Below the pieces are notes generated by a model, which was not told the DNA's origin, did no database searches, and was given only the letters and a program-made list of their open reading frames with translations. A program made the translations under genes and the position numbers. Shown piece by piece: positions 56,363 to 64,000 of a stretch of 64,000 bases of DNA; the first letter of the stretch is position 1; each line of letters starts with the position of its first letter. Source of the stretch: Glebionis coronaria. Taxonomy: Eukaryota > Streptophyta > Magnoliopsida > Asterales > Asteraceae. The DNA is taken from contig CM046874.1 of assembly GCA_025667525.1 (NCBI GenBank), positions 660,132,963 to 660,196,962 of the forward strand, read 5' to 3'.

Positions 56363-57347
56363 CTTCAGTTGTAGAATTGGCCACCACTGTTTGCTTCTTG
56401 CATTGCCAAGATATCAACCTACTCCCAAGAAACTGACATCCACCAGTTGTGGATTTTCTATCAAACTTATCACCTCCATAGTCACTATCTGAATATGCAA
56501 TAAGCTCCAATGGTGAATCTTTTGGGTACCACATGCCAAGATCTGGATAACATCTAAGGTTCCTAAATATTCTCTTAACAGCATAAAGGTGACATTCTTT
56601 GGGAGTCACTTGATGGCGTGCACAAGCACACATAGCAAACATGATTTTAGGTCTGGAGGCTGTGAGATACATCAATGAACCAATCATTGATCTATAGTGC
56701 CTGACATCCACCTCTTTTCCATCTCCAACTTTTCCCCAAGGGTGTTCTCTATCCATAGGAGTAGTAGTCCTCTTTTCATATGGAGAAAAGCCAAACTTTT
56801 TCAAGATCTTTGCCACATATTTATCCTGAGAGATGAAGATACCATCTTCTTTCTGCTGAACTTGTAACCCTAGAAAGAAGTTCATCTCCCCCATTGCACT
56901 CATCTTGAATTTGTCTGTCATAAGCTTGGAAAAGTCTTCACTCATCTTTGGATTGGTGGAGCCAAAGATGATATCATCAACATAAACCTGAACAAGTAAG
57001 ACATCCTTACCAGCCTTCTTTGTAAATAATGTCTGGTCTATGGTGCCCCTTTTGAATCCATTTTCCACCAAATAAGTGGACAATGTGCCATACCATGCTC
57101 TTGGGGCTTGATGAAGTCCATACATAGCTTTCTTGACTCTATACACCTTGTTTGGATTTTCAGGATCTTCAAAACCAGGAGGCTGCATCACATATACCTC
57201 CTTAATAATTATGCCATATAAGAAAGCACTCTTTACATCCATTTGATAGACAGTGAAGCCCATGCAGGAAGCATAGGCTAGAAATATCCTTATAGCCTCA
57301 ATCCTTGCAACTGGTGCCAAGACCTCCTCATAGTCTATCCCTTCCTC
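56259..57347 (-). pseudogene. pol: R6 reverse transcriptase and first half of RNase H
   Basis: A 353-codon open frame, uninterrupted from just after a TAA (57350-57348). Blocks: [97 protein letters not shown] with YVDD at 56984-56973, MNFFLGLQVQQKEDGIFIS, SLMYLTASRPKIMFAMCACA. Then RNase H: LIAYSDSDYGGDKFDRKS, SWQCKKQTVVANSTTEVEYV. All RT motifs are intact. The frame ends at 56259 by a shift. This RT would copy element RNA primed by tRNA-Met. Confidence 0.9.
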
Positions 57348-58451
57348 TTATGTATATCCCTGAGCCACTAAACGTGCCTTGTTTCTAACCACAATGCCTC
57401 TTTCATCTTTCTTGTTTCTAAGAACCCATCTTGTCCCAATAGGTCTGACATACCTGGGACAATCAACCAGCTCCCAAACATCTTGAATTGCAAATTGGTG
57501 AAGCTCATCCTGCATTGCTTCCACCCAACTTGGTTCTTTGAGAGCATCAAAAATATTCTTGGGTTCATGTTGTGACAGAAAACTGGCAAACAAACATGCT
57601 TGAACAAGAGGGGTATCAACCTTCTTGTGTATATTGGCAATGAATCCACCAAGATTCTGATGAGATCTTCTAGTCTGAACAGGAGTCATGGCATCCCCAA
57701 TAATTTGAAAAGGAGGGTGATTCTTCATAGTAGATGTGAGAACTCCTCCCTCAAAAAGTCTGTTGTCTTCAATCTCATTCTCCAAGTTGCCAATATCTTC
57801 TTCAGACTCTCTTCCATCAATATTAGTATGAACCTCTTCATGTGTATTTGAAGGTTCACCTTGTTCAAAATTGGAAGAGAAGATATGCTCAAAAGTGTTG
57901 TCAATGCCTGAACCTAGGTTGTCAGCGTTTGGATCATCAACGCCTGAAATGATGTTGTCAACGTTTGAGCCATCAACGCCTAAATTTGTCCTGTCAGCGC
58001 CAGAGTTTCCTTTGTCAGTGCCTAAAAGACCATGCATGTTGTTAACTGGTGGTACTTGGGGACCACCATTATCCTTTCCAACAGCAGCAGCAGCAACAAA
58101 AGCATCTGTCCATATGGGAATAGTAACATACTCTTGTATGGGAGATGACTTGTCTGCTTGTAATCCAACCTCTTCATTAACCTGTGTACTTGAAACATCA
58201 ACAACTGGTTCTTCCACTACATTTGAAGTTACCTTCACAATGTCTGGATTAGTAACAGGCATATAATTTAAAGTCCTAGATAGAGGTTCCAAGTCAAACA
58301 ACCAATTTGGACCACTTTCAGGATCACTAGGTTTACTCTCTAAAAACCTAACATGTACACTCTCAAGTATACGTTTTTCCTTCTTAAGGTAAACCCTATA
58401 TCCCTTGCTCTGCACTAAATAACCCATAATAGCCTTCATCACCTTTTGCAC
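57348..58451 (-). pseudogene. pol: R6 integrase C-terminus to RT linker
   Basis: A 367-codon frame in a different register from the upstream integrase (shift near 58440). GYLVQSKGYRVY and SVHVRFLESKP end the integrase. A long acidic linker follows, with a repeat region rich in G-D pairs (SGADRTNLGVDGSNVDNI) encoded by the word cluster at 57901-58021. It then enters RT: EPKNIFDALKEPSWVEAMQ, DVWELVDCPR, GTRWVLRNKKDERG, KARLVAQGYT and a TAA at 57350-57348. Linker repeats have no known catalytic role. Confidence 0.85.
57901..58021 (-). repeat. 21/15-nt word cluster in R6 pol linker
   Basis: Words start at 57901, 57922, 57937, 57958, 57973, 57994 and 58015; spacings 21, 15, 21, 15, 21, 21. All are multiples of three, in frame. 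Confidence 0.85.
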
Positions 58452-59093
58452 TAAATTTACCTAAGGCATCACTAGTATCTAACACAACTACATGACAGCC
58501 AAAAGGTTTAAGAAAACCAATATTAGGTTTCCTTCCCCAAAGTAATTCATAAGGTGTTTTGTTCTGTATCTTGTTGACCAATGCTCTATTCTGAACATAA
58601 CAAGTTGTATTCACAGCCTCAGCCCAAAAAGCTATGAGAAAGTGAGCATCAGCCAACATAGTCCTGGCTGCTTCAATTAGGGTTCTATTCTTTCTCTCAG
58701 CAACCCTATTTTGTTGTGGGGTTCTGGCAACACTAAACTGCCTAGTAATCTCTTTCTTGGCACAAAAATCATCCAATAGCTTATTTCTAAACTCACCAGG
58801 ATTATCACTTCTAAGCATTTTAACTTCATTACCAGTTTTCTTCTCAATTTGGGTAATAAAGTCAATTAAAGTATCAGCAGTGTCACTTTTCATAGCTAAC
58901 AAGAAAGTCCAAGTAAACCTAGAAAAGTCATCTGTGATGACAAAGCAGTATGATTTACCATTCAAACTCTCTATATTAGTTGTTCCAAAAAGGTCCATAT
59001 GCAGAAAGTGAAGTGGTTTAGAACTAGAGTGAACCTGTTTAGACTTAAATGAGACCTTGTGCTGCTTGCCTTTAAGACATGCAACACAAGAGT
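58396..59093 (-). pseudogene. pol: R6 integrase, cut by R8 in its zinc finger
   Basis: Starts at the R8 junction with SCVACLKGKQ, the C-x2-C half of the HHCC finger; the HH half lies beyond the window. The core follows: FLHMDLFGTTNIESL (first Asp), MLRSDNPGEFRNK (second Asp), ARTPQQNRVAERKNRTLIEA (Glu), then ARTMLADAHFLIAFWAEAVN, TPYELLWGRKP, LKPFGCHVVVLD. Open for 200 codons from 58998. A frameshift near 58440 separates it from the linker. Apart from the insertion and that shift the domain is well preserved. Confidence 0.88.
59089..59093 (+). repeat. Probable R8 target duplication (AGAGT)
   Basis: Five bases outside the R8 LTR terminus; the second copy is off the window. Confidence 0.45.
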
Positions 59094-62000
59094 TGTAACA
59101 CCCCCAAATTTATACAATTCAATACAGCGGAAGACTCGTTGGTGTTACGGGATAGCACATTACTCACATCATAGACAACGCTTAAAAATCACGTCGTTTA
59201 TTAATAAAGCATTTCCATTCATAAATATCAAAGTTACATAGGTCCCAAGTCATTGTACATCATACAAGTTTTACAAAGTATTTGAATGGAAATAATTATT
59301 TAGGTGCAGGCCATGAATTCTTGTTGTCTTCCCGAGAATTACCTTCAAGTACCTGAGATAAAACATGTTAAAAGAAAAGGGTCAGTGATAACGCCGAGTG
59401 AATTCATAGAGTTTAATAAAATCCATCAATATAACATCGGTATAAAATTATTACCGAAAATCATTTTGTACAAATCTTTGCAATAGGCCATAAAATAGCC
59501 AAAGTCATTTTATACAAATCTTTATCGAAAATCATAATATAGGCTTTCGCCTTCAAAATCATTATACGAACCAATGTCGTAAAAATATCATACAATACGT
59601 TTTTATAACGTCTTGTAGAGTTAAATAAAAACCGTTATTCGAATATGGTTATGTAAAACCAAAACACAAACATAATATCAATAATATGACCCCGTATTGC
59701 TACTCAGGTAATATATTGTAATTTGGTGCGTATAGCAGTATTTCGTTAATTGGATTATTATAAGCCGCATGACATTGTTACCTTACTACAACAAACAACG
59801 GGTAGCTAGCCCGAAACTCATTTGCCTATCTAAATTAGCGTGTCGTCACAAAGGTCACGCTATGTAAATCTTCTCAAACATAAATTCGCTTACCAATCAA
59901 TGTGGCACGACGGGGATCAATCGTCAAGGCGCGAACTGGGGTGATCGTCCCCAAATAGTACTATTATATGCATAAGCGTCTACCAAATCCTGGTAGTTCA
60001 CAATTCATGCTAATGGGACTTTTAGTGACAAAACCTAACTTTAATAATCCATTTTATTTCATCTATCGGGTCATTTTATCATTCATCGGGTCATACAATC
60101 ATCCGGGTCCAAATCAATAAACAAACAATCGGGACAAATGGTGTCCTATTTTAGTAAAACTAACATGTTATCTCCCTCGCGCGTTTATAAAACATTTCAT
60201 AAAAACATTTAAAAGGGTGCGAGGCTATGAACTCACGTTGATGTGGGAAGGCGGTCATCGGCGATTCGGATGTACGGTACGTGCTTCAATCACGGAAACC
60301 TAGACAAATAATACTCGTCTTAGACTCTTGTCCAATGACTTTATAAAACTAACAATTATGTATACATATGATGATTATATATATATATGATGATCAAGTG
60401 GGTTTATATATTCTCATTCACTCATTTTTGTGTTCATGTATTGGTAACTTCTTACTAGTTTTCTAGTTTTACATATTTACGTGTTTTAGGTCCAATAAGC
60501 CTATTATAAGTTTATTAACTTGTATTAATCCATTTCATACTTGTATTATCAATATTTATACTTTACATGTTTGTCCCAAATATGTTAAGCCCAATAAATA
60601 AGTTTTTAAGTGTTTTTGCCCATTTTGTTGTATTATTAGTCCAATAACGTTAACTTAGCCCGTTAATGTCCGTATGTTATATAGTTCGGGTTTTATCGGT
60701 TTTTTCTTGTTATATATGTTTATATATAAGTATATGAGTTTTAAAAAACTTTACATTAGACGGGTCCAACCGTCTAAGTTTTATTTAACAAAAACGTTAA
60801 TTTTACGGTAATAGCCGAAAAAGTCGTAAAAATCATGTTTATAGTTTTATAACTTATAAAACTTATCAAATTACCATTTTTATAAAATGTATCATTTATT
60901 TATCATTATACATATTTATATAAATGTATTATATAATTTTGTGGGTTTTAATTCACATTTTATACTATTTTTATTTGAGTGCTTATATAATACTATTATA
61001 CTTTAATTTCCCAAAATCTGATTTTTACTTTCACTTTCACCATTCTTACCATATCTAGAGTTCTACAAGGAGATATAAGCTCATTTTTGGACATCATAAA
61101 CTACATGATATGTGCTACAATTAACTTAGCTTTAGCTACTGCTCAATCCAACTCTAAATATCCTTAACAGTCCGTCCGAAACTGACTATTCAGATTGGTA
61201 CTCTAAACTTGTTTTAGTCATATCTCACTCATTATAATGATTTCATTGCATGGCCAACTCTCACATGTGTACAAGACTCATATCTTACTGTATATTAATC
61301 TATTCAAGTCATTTTATCAGTTCATCCCATGGTTCTTTACTGTTTTATACAACCATCATTTTAAGCATGTTTTGACCTTTTTACATATAGTTTTTCATCT
61401 TTTTACCCATGATTATCAACACCAAATCCCCACATAATATTTTTATCATCATATAATCATCATATACATATACAATAGGAAAGAAAATACATGACTACAT
61501 AATCAAAATAACAAGAGGATGAGGAGAACAATCTTTATACCACCATGATGATGTAGGTTATGATCAAGACATGGATTTTGATGGAGAGACTTGTGGTAAA
61601 CCAAGACCATCTTCAAGACCACCATTCTTCAAGAAATCCTTGTGGAAAATAAGCCCTAAGACTACATAGAAACGCCTCCCTTGGATGTTATAACTTGCAC
61701 CAATCTTCATCTTTTTGAATGGAGATTAACATATGTTAATTATAACAAATGTTTATGGTTAAAGTTTTGTATGAATGGGATGTTTGATGGTGGATGTTGG
61801 ACGGCACAAGGAGAGAAGGAGAGAGTTGTGTGTGTGGTATTGCATGTGAAAATGGAGTAATGGTTTAAGGCTAGTGGTTTTGGTAAGTAGTTGCTTACTT
61901 TGTAAGCCTTAAGCTAACATGTGTTAGCTTATTTAGCTAAGAGTTTGACACATCATGTGTTGTGTCTAGTTTTTGGCCGTGGGTTTGTGGGGGTGGGGCA

Positions 62001-62526
62001 AGTGTCCCACATGTCTCATCCCCATTTAATTACGGGTACTCCTCGATTCTAGTTTCCTCGATTTGCGTGCCCTCGGGTCGTTTTACGAAAAACGTTTTCA
62101 TAAATTATGAATCAACGACACAAAACGAATCCAATAAAAATTGCCTCATTAAAAATGGAGTTCGAAAACGTAAATACGTAATCCTAGGGTTTCCGGTTTA
62201 GTCGTAAAGGAATTTAAATTAAAATCGTAAGTCCTAATCTCTTCTCGTAAATTTGTGAGTTTATGAACCAACTCAAATATAAAATCTCAAAATAATATTC
62301 ACGGACAAATTTATTTTCTGAAATGTCGGACTGTCACCAAAGATGGTGTATGTAAACGTAAGCACGTAACGTTGAATCCTCTTGTTTAGACGTAGTCGAT
62401 GCTACTCCAAGACGTAAATCCAAATTTCTTCCAAAAAATAAATGAGTTCATATTATAACATTAAAATAATGTTTTTAAATAAATATTGAGAATAAAATAT
62501 CAACCATAAATTGACGGATTGTCACA
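59094..62526 (-). repeat. R8 3' LTR (3433 bp)
   Basis: Plus-strand text TGTAACACCCCC to GATTGTCACA, the inverse of R2 7742-11176 with many more differences than between the two R2 LTRs. Carries its own palindrome (about 61911-61934) and three CGGGTC words (about 60065-60115). An ORF at 61962-62201 (plus) has a partner antisense in R2 (8285-8067), explained by DNA homology. Confidence 0.9.
61911..61934. repeat. Palindrome in R8 LTR
   Basis: TAAGCTAACA, central TG, TGTTAGCTTA. It corresponds in place, not in sequence, to 8345-8367 of R2. Confidence 0.75.
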
Positions 62527-62540
62527 GCATTTACCCCTAA

Positions 62541-63144
62541 ACAGGATCTTTGTCCTCAAATATCATCTTACTACTCGCTTCTTATAGAGTTAAAGCCATG
62601 TGGGTATTTCCTCCACATTCGGTCTTTTCTCACAAGTGTAATCCATTAAAATACGCGAGTTTCATCAAACATAATTACGGGAATAAGATCCGGCTTAATG
62701 TTGACTTACTTTCTCTATCCATGATGTTCACGGGTTTTTGATGAATGCAACTTTTCGCCGATTTAAACTTTATTAAGGAATAGTCAGATTTCACTTGATA
62801 GGCATTTTATCAAGTTCGATATACGATAAATAATTCACGCAGCTCTTGAAGTCCTAGGGTAGATCCAGCTTGTATGCCTTTCAAACCAACTTTTATATCA
62901 TCTCAATGGTCCCATACAACGGGGACTTATATCCCATGATCTTTCAGATCATCAATTCATTTTTTGATGGTTAATATTTTTGGCATAACTTCGCTACCCA
63001 TCTGGCACGTCAAGATCTACATTTCATATTCACATAACCTCCTTCCCGCTACCGGCAGTCAATAATCAGATCCTAATTTTAACAATCATTTCAGGTCTCG
63101 CGGGTCGAGTATTTTGTAAGGTTAGGTTTGCCATCATAGGAAAC
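62541..63144 (-). other. R8 internal 3' region
   Basis: Homologous to R2 7117-7727 inverted; no readable domain. Ends with CATAGGAAAC where R9 begins. Confidence 0.6.
63140..63144 (+). repeat. R9 target duplication, visible copy (GAAAC)
   Basis: GAAAC abuts the R9 LTR; the R2 homologue of the empty site reads GGAAAC then CTTAAAC (reverse strand near 7119). Confidence 0.6.
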
Positions 63145-63463
63145 TGTAGAAATGTAAATCTTGCTTATGTTTTTAGAGAGAGAAAGAGATAGAAAGATGG
63201 TGAGAACACACACACTTAGAGAGAGAAACCAATGTTTACTATGTGTAAATAATGAAACCACTCACCCTCTCCATCAAAGGAGAGGGTTTATATACCCAAG
63301 CCTTGTGATGGGCTTGGGCTTACAATGTTGGGCCGGCCTACACATGTTGTAGGCTAGGCTTGACTTTGTTTGTTTAATAAAGATATCTAGACTACGAGCT
63401 ACTACTTAATATATTGTCGGAGTGACCGAATCTTCCTAAATACGTAAAAACGTATTTGCAACA
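63145..63463 (-). repeat. R9 3' LTR (319 bp)
   Basis: Plus-strand text TGTAGAAATG to ATTTGCAACA. Keeps the LTR_B hairpins: CCCTCTCC/GGAGAGGG (near 63265-63290) and CCCAAGCC/GGGCTTGGG (near 63295-63320) on either side of the TATA. Confidence 0.9.
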
Positions 63464-63476
63464 ATCTCCCCCTAAG
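63464..63476 (-). promoter_or_regulatory. R9 polypurine tract
   Basis: Minus-strand CTTAGGGGGAGAT directly before the LTR; identical to element B. Confidence 0.85.
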
Positions 63477-64000
63477 GGAGGTCACTCCTAACAAGGGCGT
63501 TACCCGAGTTATAATAATGAAATAAACCTAGCATACTATGCTTGTCTTGAGCTCGTAGTCTTCTTCTTTATTTTCCTTTTTCTTTTCTGGTGAACATGCT
63601 GATGTGATCTTTGATATCAATCTTGAGAATTAATCTCTTGCCTTGATCTTGTGCATCCATCACTTGTGATCTTCGCCTCTTCGTGACACTATGTCCCACA
63701 TACTTATACCTTCGTAATTCTTGAAAGCGAGTGAGGGTGATACAGCGGAAGACTTTACTTTTAGGCTTTCTTGAATTAAATGAGATATTAAGTGCATAAA
63801 GTATAAGCATGCGGGGATGACTTCTTCTTGGATTCCGCAACGCCACCGTCTTCAAATGCCGCAACATAAGTAGACACGAACGAAATGGCTTTGAACATTT
63901 CATTCTAAATCGGTAGCATTTTACCTCCGGTCGGTGAAGACCGTTGGACGATATTAGATATCGTACCCGTGACGGATAGTTTCAATTAAGTAACTTCCTG
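63477..64000 (-). other. R9 3' non-coding region with a short frame
   Basis: Inverse of 35470-35996. The frame 63903-63568 (111 codons, basic, with VTKRRRSQVMDAQDQGKR) shares most of its blocks with element B, where two stops split it. Confidence 0.5.

Larger units (their letters stand above)
40462..64000 (-). mobile_element. R6: Ty1/copia element with long accessory ORF, split by R7 and R8
   Basis: On the minus strand from the right: integrase from 59093, RT, RNase H, spacer with word clusters, accessory ORF, purine tract and 3' LTR (40977-40462). R7 (41545-52293) sits in the accessory ORF and R8 (59094 onward) in the integrase zinc finger; gag, protease and 5' LTR lie beyond the window. 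Related to R3 by LTR ends and gene order, and to R1 by the U3 word array. Pol has two stops and two frameshifts, so it is inactive but not old. Confidence 0.88.
59094..64000 (-). mobile_element. R8: Tekay-like chromovirus, inverted relative of R2, split by R9
   Basis: 3' LTR 62526-59094 (minus), polypurine tract at 62527-62540, then internal 3' sequence to 63144, where R9 interrupts. The sequence is homologous to R2 7120-11176 in reverse. It inserted in the R6 integrase. The rest lies beyond the window. Confidence 0.88.
63145..64000 (-). mobile_element. R9: copia element of the LTR_B family, 3' end
   Basis: LTR 63463-63145 (minus), purine tract, and 3' internal sequence to the window edge, homologous in reverse to R5 element B 35480-36331. 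Pol lies outside. Confidence 0.88.

Overview
The window is intergenic DNA from a plant nuclear genome, built almost entirely of nested LTR retrotransposons. I found no convincing intact host gene, and no rRNA gene, tRNA gene or CRISPR array. The elements have methionine-tRNA-type primer sites, Ty1/copia gag-pol in the order PR-INT-RT-RH, multiple Sirevirus-style purine tracts, and Tekay/Del-like chromoviruses with LTRs of about 3.4 kb. This points to an angiosperm. An accessory ORF downstream of copia pol resembles proteins I remember as abundant in Asteraceae annotations, so Asteraceae is my best guess, from memory only.

Layout, with working names. R1 (1-1405, +) is the tail of a Sirevirus-like copia element, inserted with target duplication ATAAC into the 5' LTR of R2. 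R2 (1406-11176, +) is a decayed chromovirus whose 3' LTR ends inside R3. R3 (11177-19106, -) is a degenerate copia element with gag, PR, INT, RT, RH and the start of the accessory ORF. After 0.56 kb of AT-rich sequence comes R4 (19675-37852, -), a complete Sirevirus with 1.22-kb LTRs. Its gag is split by R5 (27283-36331, +), a two-family composite bounded by a perfect CTTTT duplication. Positions 37858-40456 hold about 2.6 kb of unassigned sequence with two strong hairpins. R6 (40462 to beyond 64000, -) is another copia element with pol and a long accessory ORF. It is interrupted by R7 (41545-52293, +; 3.49-kb LTRs, no gag or pol seen, target duplication AAGAG) and by R8 (59094 onward, -; same family as R2). 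R8 is itself interrupted by R9 (63145 onward, -; same LTR family as the right end of R5).

The most unusual signal is that the copia families carry their own short words, repeated at regular spacing. The words lie in U3 upstream of the TATA box and, in the same elements, in parts of gag, the pol linker, the accessory ORF and the 3' non-coding region. In R1 and R6 the words GCGTTGACA/TGTCAACGC sit in U3 at spacings of exactly 21, 21, 15, 21 and 21 nt. The same 21-nt pitch recurs in R6 coding and non-coding clusters. R4 carries a four-word palindromic module (spacings 20, 17, 19-20) in U3, gag and 3' region. TATA boxes in most copia families sit inside or beside inverted repeats whose sequences differ but whose pairing is kept. 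The second signal is R5: one LTR terminus is joined directly to the middle of another element's pol, yet the whole unit has one perfect target duplication and lies in a gag frame that is continuous on either side. This is what a cDNA-into-cDNA integration product, later inserted in the genome, would look like.

All coordinates were read by eye. Boundaries of LTRs with visible termini should be good to a few bases; remnant boundaries are approximate.
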